A program made the position numbers and the translations under genes. From Nevskiales bacterium (GTDB lineage: Bacteria > Pseudomonadota > Gammaproteobacteria > Steroidobacterales > GCA-2729495), in contig WYBE01000034.1 in assembly GCA_011526045.1 (NCBI GenBank), forward strand, positions 1 to 64,000: a stretch of 64,000 nt of DNA, given 5' to 3'. How positions within the stretch are numbered: position 1 is the stretch's first letter; every line of letters begins with the position of its first letter. Below the pieces are notes generated by a model. It saw only the letters and a list, made by a program, of their open reading frames with translations, searched no databases and was not told where the DNA came from. Shown one piece after another: positions 46,143 to 54,967 of the stretch.

Positions 46143-47216
46143 ATGTCTGAGCAGAATACCGACGGGCCGGAGTACATCGCAGTTGCTCTGCAGGTCTCGG
46201 TCAAGGGCGTCAACCGCTGCAAGGACCGCGAATCCTCGCGCGCGCGTATCGCCGAGAACATCAAGCGCATTGGCGAGTACACGACTGCGGCCGCCAGTTT
46301 CCACCGGTTCTTCTACGGGGTCCCGGTCCGGCTGGTCGGCCTGCCCGAGTACGCCGTGACCGGGTTTCCGCTGAAGGAGTCGCCGGCCGAGTGGCGCGAC
46401 CGCGCCTGCCTCGAGCAGAACGGCCCGGAGTACGAGCAGCTCGGTCGCATCGCGCAGGCGAACAATGTCTATCTCGCCGGCAACGTCTACGAGATCGATC
46501 CGAAGTTCCCTGAGCTGTACTTCCAGACCTGCTTCATCATCGGCCCGAACGGCGACGTGATCCTGCGCTACCGGCGCCTGACGTCCTGCTTCGAGCCCAC
46601 GCCTCACGACGTCTGGGACAAGTACCTCGACGTGTACGGGCCGGAGAGCATCTTCCCGGTGGCGCGCACGGAGATCGGCAATCTCGGCACGATCGCCTCC
46701 GAGGAGATCCTGTACCCGGAGATCACGCGTTGCGTGGTGATGCGGGGCGCCGAGGTGCTCCTGCACCCGACGAGCGAGCCGGGCAGCACCGGGCTCACCA
46801 TCAAGGAGATCTGCCGCCGCGCGCGGGCGATCGAAAACATGGTGTATGTCGTGGCATCCAATACCGCCAGCATCGACGACATCCCGATTCCGCCTCACAC
46901 CTGCAGCGCCATGTCGAAGATCCTGGACTACCACGGTCACATCCTGGCCGAAGCCGCGCCGGGCGGTGAGGCGTTCAACTCGAACGCGGTGATCGACATC
47001 GGCGCACTGCGGCGTGCGCGCCGGCGCACGGCGATGGCGAACGTCATGTCGCGCCAGCCGTTCCAGATCTACGCGGACAGCTACGCGAAGTTTCGCTTTC
47101 ACGAAGGCAATTACCTGCTTCGCGACGGCAAGGTGATCGAGCCGCCCGATCGCGAAACCTTTCGCCGCCGGCAGACGGCCAATATCGAGCGGCTGGTGAA
47201 GGCAGGGCTGCTGTAA
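46143..47216 (+). CDS. Nitrilase-fold protein lacking catalytic Cys and Lys
   Basis: A 357-aa carbon-nitrogen hydrolase superfamily member by fold: LVGLPEYAVTGFPL, LGRIAQANNVYLAGNVYE, FIIGPNGDVILRYRRL, GNLGTIASEEILYPEITRCVVMRGAEVLLHP. The Glu of the E-K-C triad is kept (E69), but the Lys position is Arg145 (YRRL for YRK) and the nucleophile Cys position is Ser186 (ASEEILYPE for the usual C-x-D/E-x4-PE). It is therefore probably not an amidase or nitrilase. GAGGAA precedes the ATG. It is followed after 37 bp by the molybdenum enzyme genes in the same direction, so a helper or scaffold role for that enzyme is possible. Confidence 0.82.
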   Translation: MSEQNTDGPEYIAVALQVSVKGVNRCKDRESSRARIAENIKRIGEYTTAAASFHRFFYGVPVRLVGLPEYAVTGFPLKESPAEWRDRACLEQNGPEYEQLGRIAQANNVYLAGNVYEIDPKFPELYFQTCFIIGPNGDVILRYRRLTSCFEPTPHDVWDKYLDVYGPESIFPVARTEIGNLGTIASEEILYPEITRCVVMRGAEVLLHPTSEPGSTGLTIKEICRRARAIENMVYVVASNTASIDDIPIPPHTCSAMSKILDYHGHILAEAAPGGEAFNSNAVIDIGALRRARRRTAMANVMSRQPFQIYADSYAKFRFHEGNYLLRDGKVIEPPDRETFRRRQTANIERLVKAGLL

Positions 47217-47253
47217 TATCGGTTTCGGGCCGGGCAGCGACGAGGAACGCAGG

Positions 47254-50037
47254 ATGAATGCAACGCTCACCGATCGACGCCAGGTCCTGCAGGCCGGTGG
47301 TGCAGTGGCGCTCTCGCTCTCGCTCAGGTACGCCCCGGCAGCGGCGCAGGATCCGGCGGCAGCGCTTGCGGCACCGTACGCGGTCTGGGAAGACCTGATG
47401 CGGCGCAAGTGGACCTGGGACCGCGTGGTGCATGGCAGCCGTGGCATCAACTGTACCGGCCACTGCGCCTTCAACCTGTATGTGAAAAACGGCATCGTCT
47501 GGCGCGAGGAGCAGCAGGGCGAGTACGGGCGTTCCGGCGACGACACGCCGGACTACGGCCCGCGCGGCTGCCAGAAGGGCATCCGCCAGGCGAAGTACAT
47601 GTACGGCAAGCAGCGTGCGCTCTACCCGATGAAGCGCGTCGGTGCGCGTGGCGCGGGGCAGTGGGAGCGCATCAGCTGGGACCAGGCGGTTTCCGAGATC
47701 GCGGACAAGTTCCTGCTCCACGCTACGGAGTCCGGCCCCGAGTCGATCACGTTTGCAATGGGCACGCAGATGATCCTCAAGCGTGCCGCCTTCGCGTCGC
47801 TGTTCCGCTTCTGCAACATCACCGGGATCGTCTGCCCGGAGACCTTCGCCGGCGTCGGCGACCTGCCGGTCGGCGCCCACATGACGCTCGGCCATCCGCT
47901 CCCGGGCGACAACATGGCGGCCGTGTTCAAGTCCAGGTGCTGCCTGGTCTGGACCTGCAACCCGGCCGTGACGCGCATCCCCGACGCGCATTTTTTCTGG
48001 GAGGCCCGCTACAACGGCTGCGAGGTGGTGACGATCTCGCCGGAGTTCAGCGCGAGCGCGATCCACTCCTCGAAATGGGTCAACCCGAAGCCGGGCACCG
48101 ACACGGCGCTCGCACTCGGCATGGTGCAGACGATCATCGCCGACCGGCTCATCGACTGGGACTACGTCCGCGAGCAGACGGACCTGCCGTACCTGGTGCG
48201 CACCGACACCCGCAAGTTCCTCCGCGGCTCAGACCTCGGGGTGGCCGGGGACTTTGCCGGGGACACCTTCTATATATGGGATGAGGCGACCGGCCGGCCC
48301 GCGATAGCGCCGGCGACCGGGCTTGCGCCGCCGAAGGGCCCGCCCGGCACGCCGCCCGAGGGCAGCCTGCGGCTCGGCGACTTGCGCCCGGCGGTGGAGG
48401 GCCGGTGGACCGTGCAGACGGCCGCTGGCAAGTCGGTCGAAGTCACCACCGTGTTCGAGCTGACCCGCGAGCTCTGTGACCGCGACTACACGCCGGAGAA
48501 GGTGCAGGCGGTGACCGGCGTGCACCCCGACGTGACGCGCCAGGTGGCGCGCAGTTTCGCCAACTCGGGTGCGGGCATGATCTTCGCCGGTTACCGCTCC
48601 TGCAAATGGCTGCACGGCGACAAGCTGCATCGCGCCTGGCTGCTCATGTGCGCGCTCACCGGCAACACGGGTCGCGAGGGCGGCGGCATGCAGACCACGC
48701 AACTCGCCAAGGCCGACGGCACCCTGAAGTTCGTGTTCGCCGGCGTGGGTCCGCGCCTGAAGGTGGCCGCCATATCGGTGTGGGACTACGCTCACGGTGA
48801 CGGCAAGGAACTCAACGAGAGCGCCTACGGCGCGCAACAGGCGCAGCATTTCGACAAGTACTACCGCGAGGCCATTGCGAACGGCTGGTTGCCGGACTAT
48901 GCGCGCATGCCGTGGAAAATGGCCATCATGGCCGGCCACAATCCGGCCAACTGGCGCGCATCGGGCAAACGCTGGCGCAGCGACGTCTTCGAGAAACTCG
49001 AGACCATCGTCGCCGTGACGCCGGACATGAGCGTCACGGCCATGTACGCCGATTACGTCCTGCCAGCATCGCATCATTACGAGCGCCACGACATGACGAT
49101 GGAGGGGCGCACGCCCTACCTCCAGGTGCTCAATCAGGCGGTGCCGCCGCTCGGTGAATCCGCCGATGACTTCGAGATCATGCGCCGCCTTGCGCAGGCG
49201 ATCAGCGAGAAGGCGAAGGAGCGCGGGCTGGCTCCCATCAAGGACCAGCTCCGCGGCCAGCCGATCGAGCACGATTACACGAAACTGCACGATCTGCTGA
49301 CGCTGAACGGCCAGATCCGCGACAATCGCGACATCGCGCAGTTTCTGCTCGACAACTCCACCGGGATACCGGACGTGACCTATGCGGAGCTGGCCGAGCG
49401 CGGCTTCGTGCGCGTGGACGATTCAAAGGGCACGCAGTTCGGGCCGGGATCGCCGTTCTCGTTCCAGACGCTCGCCAGCACGCGCGACAAGCAGCCCTAC
49501 GAGACGCTGACCCGCCGCCAGCAGTACTACTTCGACCACGACTGGTTCCTCGCCGAGGGTGAGCAGCTGCCGGTGCACAAGGATCCGCTCGCCAACCCGG
49601 GCCACAGCATGCGCCTGACCATGGGCCACGCGCGCCACGGCATCCACAGCATGTGGCGCGACGACTCGCTGCTCGTGCACCTGCAACGCGGCGAGCCCGA
49701 CGTCTACGTCAACGACGGCGACGCCAGGGCACGCGGGGTCGCCGATGGCGACCTGGTCCGGGTGCACAACAACCACGGCTCCTTCGTCGCGATGGCGCAT
49801 ACCAGCTCCAGCATGCAACCGGGCCAGTTGTTCATGTACCACGGCTGGGACCCGATGATGTTCCGTGGCCGGCAGAACTTCAGCGCCGTGATTTCGACCG
49901 GTGGGCTGCTCAAGCCCACCTCGCTCGTGGGTGACTACGGCCACATCGGCTACAAGGCGCCGAACTACGTGCCCAACCTGACGTTCCACGACACCACCGT
50001 CAGCTTCGAGAAATTCGTCGAGACCGGCCGAGGCTGA
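47254..50037 (+). CDS. Molybdopterin oxidoreductase alpha subunit, type II DMSO reductase family
   Basis: A 927-aa protein with a twin-arginine signal (DRRQVLQAGGAVALSLSLR), so exported folded by Tat. The FS0 cluster region reads RGINCTGHC...RGCQKG (C67, C71, C106, with the same x3 and x34 spacing as NarG), but Arg63 stands where NarG has its His ligand; His60 is nearby. FAGVGDLPVG supplies Asp203, matching the Mo-ligand Asp of NarG/Ebd-type enzymes. DAHFFWEARYNGCEVVTISPEF and PGTDTALALGM are the molybdopterin motifs. Relatives include nitrate reductase, ethylbenzene dehydrogenase and steroid C25 dehydrogenase; the substrate is undetermined. The beta subunit follows after 58 bp. Confidence 0.85.
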   Translation: MNATLTDRRQVLQAGGAVALSLSLRYAPAAAQDPAAALAAPYAVWEDLMRRKWTWDRVVHGSRGINCTGHCAFNLYVKNGIVWREEQQGEYGRSGDDTPDYGPRGCQKGIRQAKYMYGKQRALYPMKRVGARGAGQWERISWDQAVSEIADKFLLHATESGPESITFAMGTQMILKRAAFASLFRFCNITGIVCPETFAGVGDLPVGAHMTLGHPLPGDNMAAVFKSRCCLVWTCNPAVTRIPDAHFFWEARYNGCEVVTISPEFSASAIHSSKWVNPKPGTDTALALGMVQTIIADRLIDWDYVREQTDLPYLVRTDTRKFLRGSDLGVAGDFAGDTFYIWDEATGRPAIAPATGLAPPKGPPGTPPEGSLRLGDLRPAVEGRWTVQTAAGKSVEVTTVFELTRELCDRDYTPEKVQAVTGVHPDVTRQVARSFANSGAGMIFAGYRSCKWLHGDKLHRAWLLMCALTGNTGREGGGMQTTQLAKADGTLKFVFAGVGPRLKVAAISVWDYAHGDGKELNESAYGAQQAQHFDKYYREAIANGWLPDYARMPWKMAIMAGHNPANWRASGKRWRSDVFEKLETIVAVTPDMSVTAMYADYVLPASHHYERHDMTMEGRTPYLQVLNQAVPPLGESADDFEIMRRLAQAISEKAKERGLAPIKDQLRGQPIEHDYTKLHDLLTLNGQIRDNRDIAQFLLDNSTGIPDVTYAELAERGFVRVDDSKGTQFGPGSPFSFQTLASTRDKQPYETLTRRQQYYFDHDWFLAEGEQLPVHKDPLANPGHSMRLTMGHARHGIHSMWRDDSLLVHLQRGEPDVYVNDGDARARGVADGDLVRVHNNHGSFVAMAHTSSSMQPGQLFMYHGWDPMMFRGRQNFSAVISTGGLLKPTSLVGDYGHIGYKAPNYVPNLTFHDTTVSFEKFVETGRG

Positions 50038-50095
50038 ACGAGAGACCGCACTGCTGCAGCGACACCAGTCGCGACCCATACCAAGGAAGCCGCAC

Positions 50096-51130
50096 ATGAC
50101 CACCCGCCAAGTCGCCATGGTGATAGACCTGAACAAGTGCATCGGCTGCCAGGCGTGCACGGCCGCGTGCAAATCGCTGTGGACGGACGAGGAGGGCCAG
50201 GAGTACATGTTGTGGAACAACGTGGAAACCAAGCCCGGGCCCGGCTATCCCTACGAGTGGGAGGAAAAGGGCAAGCGCTCGGGCTGGAAGAACGGGCAGC
50301 TGCAATACGGCGGTCTGCACGAGGACAAGCGCTTCGGCAAGCCCTCGCCGTTGAACCACGAGGCCGTGTATTTCCAGGGCAGCGAGACGCGCCTGCAGCG
50401 CACCGAACCCCTGGAGCGCGAAGCCGCTCCGAACTGGAACGAGGACAGCAGTTCGGGGACGTATCCGAACAACTATCACTTCTACCTGCCGCGGCTGTGC
50501 AACCACTGCACCAAGCCCGCATGCCTGGAGGCCTGCCCGGTTCGCGCCATCTACAAGCGTGAGCAGGACGGCATCGTGCTGGTCGACCAGGACAAGTGCC
50601 AGGGATTCCGGCTGTGCAACCAGGCCTGTCCCTACGACAAGGTGTATTTCAACTTCGTGACGCGCAAGACGCAGAAGTGCATTTTCTGCTTCCCGCGCAT
50701 CGAGCAGGGCGTGGCGCCGGCCTGTGCGCGACAGTGCCCGGGGCGGCTGCGGTTCGTGGGATTCCTGGAGGACGAGGGTCCGATCCGCAAGCTGGTGTAC
50801 GAGTGGAAAGTGGCCCTGCCACTGCACCCGGAATACGGCACGGAACCCAACGTGTTCTACGTGCCGCCGATACTGCCGCCGACGTTCGACGCGGAAGGGC
50901 GATTCGACGAAGACAATCCGCGGGTTCCGATGGAGTACCTGCGATATCTCTTCGGGCCCGAGGTCGATGCCGCCCTGATCACGCTGCACGAGGAGATGGA
51001 GAAGAAGCGCGAGGGCAAGGCGTCCGAACTGATGGACCTGCTGATCGCGCGCGACTGGAAGTCGCTGTTCAACATTCCCGACGTCAAGGTCGCCTCCAGC
51101 AGCGAGGGAACCTTTCCCGGCAAGGGGTGA
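50096..51130 (+). CDS. Iron-sulphur beta subunit of the molybdenum enzyme
   Basis: A 344-aa electron-transfer subunit with four Cys clusters in the NarH/EbdB order: CIGCQACTAACK, CNHCTKPACLEACP, CQGFRLCNQACP and CIFCFPRIEQGVAPACARQCP. The third cluster has the type II pattern without the usual second Cys, so a 3Fe-4S centre is likely there. It has no signal peptide and would be carried out with the alpha subunit through Tat. AAGGAAG precedes the ATG. It would pass electrons between the alpha subunit and a membrane or soluble cytochrome. No gamma (haem b) or chaperone gene follows; the next gene is a cytochrome c on the other strand. Confidence 0.9.
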   Translation: MTTRQVAMVIDLNKCIGCQACTAACKSLWTDEEGQEYMLWNNVETKPGPGYPYEWEEKGKRSGWKNGQLQYGGLHEDKRFGKPSPLNHEAVYFQGSETRLQRTEPLEREAAPNWNEDSSSGTYPNNYHFYLPRLCNHCTKPACLEACPVRAIYKREQDGIVLVDQDKCQGFRLCNQACPYDKVYFNFVTRKTQKCIFCFPRIEQGVAPACARQCPGRLRFVGFLEDEGPIRKLVYEWKVALPLHPEYGTEPNVFYVPPILPPTFDAEGRFDEDNPRVPMEYLRYLFGPEVDAALITLHEEMEKKREGKASELMDLLIARDWKSLFNIPDVKVASSSEGTFPGKG

Positions 51131-51167
51131 CCGGCGGCCCGGCGTCGCGCCGGGACGAAGGGCGTGC

Positions 51168-51677
51168 CTACTTCGACTGGCTCAGGATGTATTCGACGGC
51201 GGCGGTGACTTCGGCGTCGGAGAGGTCGACGAACCCGCCCTTGGCCGGCATGACACCCTGTTGACCCTGGAACCCCTCCAGGGCGTGCTTGTTCAGGGTG
51301 GCTACGCCCTGCGCAATGCGTGGCGCCCACGCGGCCTTGTCCCCGAGCTTCGGCGCACCCGCGATACCGGCGCCGTGGCAGGCGTTGCAGGCCTGGTTGA
51401 AGACCTGCGGCCCGGACAGCGGTGCCGCGACCGGCGCCGGCGCAGCCACGGCCGCCGAGTGCTCCTCCGCAGCCGCCTCGCCGGTCAGTGCCACCCGGCC
51501 GAAGGGGCGCAGGCGTTCATTGACCTGCTGCTGGTGCATCGCGATGTCCGCAACGACGGCCCGCTGGACGGGCGAGGCAATCATCGGCGCTGCGATTGCC
51601 AGCGCGGCTCCAACCGCGATCAGGATGCCGATGACCAGGCTGAACTGGTCCAGGAATTGCTGGTCGGTGGTGCTCAA
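51168..51677 (-). CDS. Membrane-anchored class I cytochrome c (c5-like)
   Basis: A 169-aa protein. One N-terminal membrane anchor (FSLVIGILIAVGAALAIAAPMI) and an Ala/Pro linker precede a single haem domain: FNQACNACHGAGIAGAPKLGDKAAWAPRI with the CxxCH site, and GVMPAKGGF with the axial Met. The segment matches cytochrome c5-type proteins that carry electrons to terminal reductases. Start is TTG 51677. It converges with the iron-sulphur subunit gene (37 bp between stops), so it could be the electron partner of the molybdenum enzyme without sharing its transcript. Confidence 0.87.
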   Translation of the reverse strand: MSTTDQQFLDQFSLVIGILIAVGAALAIAAPMIASPVQRAVVADIAMHQQQVNERLRPFGRVALTGEAAAEEHSAAVAAPAPVAAPLSGPQVFNQACNACHGAGIAGAPKLGDKAAWAPRIAQGVATLNKHALEGFQGQQGVMPAKGGFVDLSDAEVTAAVEYILSQSK

Positions 51678-51840
51678 GGCGGTCTGCTCTTTCTGCCTGC
51701 AGGATCGATCGGTGGCGGCTCGGGCAGTGTCGTGAGCCGCCGGGTCCCGCAGTATAAGCGCGGGCCTGCGTCAGGCAAAGCGCCGGACCGTGCGGCCCGA
51801 GGCGTAGAATCGGGATGCGATTCCGCTGGAGGAGCGCGAG

Positions 51841-52833
51841 ATGGAACTCGGCATGATCGGCCTGGGCCGCATGGGCGGCAACATGGTGCGGCGGCTGCTG
51901 GCCGCGGGTCACGACTGCGTTGTATGGAACCAGGACACCCGGCCAATCCGGGATCTCGCGCAGCACGGTGCGCGCGCGGCCTCGTCGCTGGCCGACCTGG
52001 TCGCCAGGTTGCAGCGGCCGCGCGCCGTGTGGCTGATGGTGCCGGTGCCGGCGGTCGCAGGCCTGGTGGCGGAACTCGCCGGGCTGCTCGAGCGCGGCGA
52101 CTGCATCATCGATGGCGGCAATTCGCCGTTCGAGCGCGCCATCGGGCACTCGTGCACGCTTGCTGAGCGCGGTATCGACTTTCTCGACGTCGGTACCAGC
52201 GGCGGGGTGTGGGGCCTGGAGCGGGGCTATTGCCTGATGATCGGCGGGCCTGCAGCGGTGGCGAAGCGGCTCGATCCGATTTTCCGCGCGCTCGCGCCGG
52301 GGCAGGGCAGCGTGCCACCGACGCCCGGCCTTGCCGCCGGCGGTAGCGCGAGCGCCGGTTATCTGTACTGCGGGCCGGCCGGTGCAGGCCACTTCGTGAA
52401 GATGGTCCACAACGGCATCGAGTACGGCATCATGGCGGCGTATGCGGAAGGCTTCAACCTGTTCCGCCATGCTGCCGCGGGCCGCGAGTCCGGCGATGCG
52501 ACCGACAACGCCGAGCGTTACCGCTACGACATCGATCTGCCCGCAGTCGCCGAGCTGTGGCGCCGTGGCAGCGTCATTTCCTCCTGGCTGCTCGATCTGA
52601 CGGCGGCGGCGCTCGCCGCCGATCCGCAACTTGCCGCCTTCGAAGGGAAGGTGTCGGATTCGGGCGAGGGACGCTGGACGCTGAAGGCGGCGATAGATAC
52701 CGCGACCCCGGTGCCGGTGCTCTCCGCTGCGCTGTACTCGCGTTTCGAGTCGCGCGGCGAGGCGGATTTCGCCAACCGGCTGCTCTCGGCCATGCGCATG
52801 CAGTTCGGCGGCCACCGCGAGCCGGGCCGGTGA
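51841..52833 (+). CDS. gnd: 6-phosphogluconate dehydrogenase (decarboxylating)
   Basis: A 330-aa enzyme of the short 6PGDH type, converting 6-phosphogluconate to ribulose 5-phosphate. MELGMIGLGRMGGNMVRRLL is the cofactor site, CIIDGGNSPFERAIGHS and FLDVGTSGGVWGLERGYCLMIGG are the substrate loops, and GAGHFVKMVHNGIEYGIMAAYAEG contains the catalytic Lys-His-Asn. GGAGGAG precedes the ATG. Its end overlaps zwf as GTGA. It is the first gene of a gnd-zwf-pgl operon covering the oxidative pentose phosphate pathway. Confidence 0.93.
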   Translation: MELGMIGLGRMGGNMVRRLLAAGHDCVVWNQDTRPIRDLAQHGARAASSLADLVARLQRPRAVWLMVPVPAVAGLVAELAGLLERGDCIIDGGNSPFERAIGHSCTLAERGIDFLDVGTSGGVWGLERGYCLMIGGPAAVAKRLDPIFRALAPGQGSVPPTPGLAAGGSASAGYLYCGPAGAGHFVKMVHNGIEYGIMAAYAEGFNLFRHAAAGRESGDATDNAERYRYDIDLPAVAELWRRGSVISSWLLDLTAAALAADPQLAAFEGKVSDSGEGRWTLKAAIDTATPVPVLSAALYSRFESRGEADFANRLLSAMRMQFGGHREPGR

Positions 52834-54230
52834 ACCTGTCCCGCAGCGACGCGCTGGTGCTGTTCGGGGCCACCGGCGACTTGGCCCACCGCAAGATCTA
52901 CCCGGCGCTGCTTGGCATGGTCAAGCACGGCCAGCTCGACCAGCCCGTCGTCGGCGTGGCGCGTTCGGGCTGGAACCTGGAGCAGTTCCGCGCGCGTGTG
53001 CGCGACAGCCTGGCGCAACGCACCGGCGAGGCGGATTCGGCCGCGGCACAGAAGCTGCTCGCGCTGCTGCGGTACGTGGACGGCGATTACCAGGATGCCG
53101 GAACCTTCCAGCGCCTGCGCGAGGTGCTGGCGCAGGCGGGGCGGCCGCTGTTCTATCTCGCGATTCCGCCGAGCCTGTTCACCCCGGTGATTGAATTTCT
53201 GGGCAGCTCGGGCTGCGCGGCCGGCGCACGCGTCGTCGTCGAGAAGCCTTTCGGGCGCGACCTTGCTTCGGCGCGGGCCTTGAACGGTGCGCTGCACCGC
53301 CTGTTCGACGAGTCGGCGATCTTCCGCATCGATCATTTCCTCGGCAAGGAGCCGGTGCAGAACCTGCTCTACTTCCGGTTCGCCAACTCCTTTCTCGAGC
53401 CGATCTGGAACCGCAATTACGTCGAGAGCGTACAGGTCACGATGGCGGAGAAGATCGGGCTGGAGGGCCGCGGCCGGTTCTACGAGGAGGTCGGCGCGAT
53501 CCGCGATGTCGTGCAGAACCATCTCCTCGAAGTGCTGGTGAGCCTCGCCATGGATCCGCCGGTCGGCCACTGGGGCGTGGCGCAGCGCGACGAGCGCGTC
53601 AAGGTGCTGCGCGCGATCCGTCCCTTCACGGGCGCAAGCCTCGTGCGCGGCCAGTACCGCGGCTACCGGGACGAGCCGGGCGTGGCGCCGGACTCCGAGG
53701 TCGAGACCTACGCGGCCATGCAGGTGCACCTCAACTCCTGGCGCTGGCAGGGCGTGCCGTTCTTCATCCGCACCGGCAAGTGCCTGCCGGTCACCGCCAC
53801 CGAGGTCATGGTGATCCTCAAGGCGCCGCCGCAGCAGGTGTTCGACGAGCCGGTGCCGCCACAGTCGAACTACTTCCGCTTCCGCCTCGGGCCGGACCGC
53901 GTGTCGATTGCCGCCGGCGCCCGCACCAAGACGCCGGGCGAGCGCATGGCCGGCGAAGAGATCGAACTCTACGTCTGCAATGCCTCGGCCGAGGCGCGCG
54001 AGGCCTACGAGCGGCTGATCGGCGACGCGATGGACGGAGACGCCACGCTGTTCGCGCGCGAGGACAGTGTCGAGGCCGCCTGGGCGATCGTCGATCCCAT
54101 CGTCAACCACGGCGCGGCGACGTATCGCTATGAGCCGGGCAGCTGGGGGCCGCGCGAGGCCGATCACATGGTCGCGCCTTTCGGGGGCTGGTATGACCCG
54201 TCGGCGTCCGGCAGCGGTCCCTGCGGCTGA
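52830..54230 (+). CDS. zwf: Glucose-6-phosphate 1-dehydrogenase
   Basis: A 466-aa enzyme, slightly short for the family (about 490). LVLFGATGDLAHRKIYPAL is the NADP site, RIDHFLGKEPVQNLLYFRFANSF the active-site signature (His acts as base), and WQGVPFFIRTGKCLPV the second substrate contact. It starts at GTG 52830, overlapping the gnd stop by 4 bp, so it is co-translated with gnd. It makes 6-phosphogluconolactone and NADPH. Confidence 0.95.
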   Translation: MNLSRSDALVLFGATGDLAHRKIYPALLGMVKHGQLDQPVVGVARSGWNLEQFRARVRDSLAQRTGEADSAAAQKLLALLRYVDGDYQDAGTFQRLREVLAQAGRPLFYLAIPPSLFTPVIEFLGSSGCAAGARVVVEKPFGRDLASARALNGALHRLFDESAIFRIDHFLGKEPVQNLLYFRFANSFLEPIWNRNYVESVQVTMAEKIGLEGRGRFYEEVGAIRDVVQNHLLEVLVSLAMDPPVGHWGVAQRDERVKVLRAIRPFTGASLVRGQYRGYRDEPGVAPDSEVETYAAMQVHLNSWRWQGVPFFIRTGKCLPVTATEVMVILKAPPQQVFDEPVPPQSNYFRFRLGPDRVSIAAGARTKTPGERMAGEEIELYVCNASAEAREAYERLIGDAMDGDATLFAREDSVEAAWAIVDPIVNHGAATYRYEPGSWGPREADHMVAPFGGWYDPSASGSGPCG

Positions 54231-54238
54231 TCGCCGTC

Positions 54239-54925
54239 ATGCGGCTCGTCGTCGCGCAGACACCGCACCTGGCCGCCACGCTGGCGGCGCGGTTCATCGC
54301 CCGCAGGCTGCGTCGTGCGTTGGCCGCGCGCGAGCAGGCGACGCTGGCGCTGAGCGGTGGCACGACCGGGGTCGCGTTGTTTGCCGAACTGGCACGGCTG
54401 CCGCTCGACTGGAACCGCCTGCAGGTCTTCCAGGTCGACGAGCGGGTGGCGCCGGACGGCAGCCCCGCGCGTAACCTCACGGCGATCGCCGGGGCGCTCG
54501 TCGGGCCCGGTCGGCTGGCAGCGGCGAGACTGCAGGCGATGCCGGTCGAAGCGCCTGATGGCACGGCAGCGGCGCTGCAATACGCGACCACGCTGGCGCG
54601 CCTCGCCGGCACCCCGCCCGTGATCGACGTCGTGCACCTCGGTCTCGGTGCGGACGGCCATACCGCATCGCTGTTTCCCGGCGACCCGGCGCTGGATGCA
54701 TCGGAGGCGAGCGTGGTGGCGGTCGGCACGCACGCGGGTTTTGCACGGATCACGCTGACGCTGCCGGTCATCAACGCTGCGCGCAGCATCGTCTGGCTCG
54801 TGACGGGCGCCGGCAAGGCAGACGTGCTGGCCCGGCTGATGCAACGGGGCTGGCCGGCACCGGCCGGGCGGGTGGCGCGGCGCGAGGCCGTCGTCTACGC
54901 CGATCGCAGCGCGCACGGCGCGTAG
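54239..54925 (+). CDS. pgl: 6-phosphogluconolactonase
   Basis: A 228-aa member of the NagB/6PGL fold. LALSGGTTGVALFAEL and VFQVDERVAPDGSPARN are the phosphate and catalytic loops, HLGLGADGHTASLFPGDPAL is the family signature, and the C-terminus (LVTGAGKADVLARLM) matches. It lies 8 bp downstream of zwf in the same direction, completing the oxidative pentose phosphate operon gnd-zwf-pgl. Confidence 0.93.
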   Translation: MRLVVAQTPHLAATLAARFIARRLRRALAAREQATLALSGGTTGVALFAELARLPLDWNRLQVFQVDERVAPDGSPARNLTAIAGALVGPGRLAAARLQAMPVEAPDGTAAALQYATTLARLAGTPPVIDVVHLGLGADGHTASLFPGDPALDASEASVVAVGTHAGFARITLTLPVINAARSIVWLVTGAGKADVLARLMQRGWPAPAGRVARREAVVYADRSAHGA

Positions 54926-54967
54926 GGCAACGCCTGTGCTCCCGGTGTGATTGGCCGGCCGTCGGCG

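Noticed and set aside
51841..52833. Truncated gnd (330 aa versus about 470)
   Set aside because: The short 6PGDH type is naturally about 300-330 aa, and all motifs are present.
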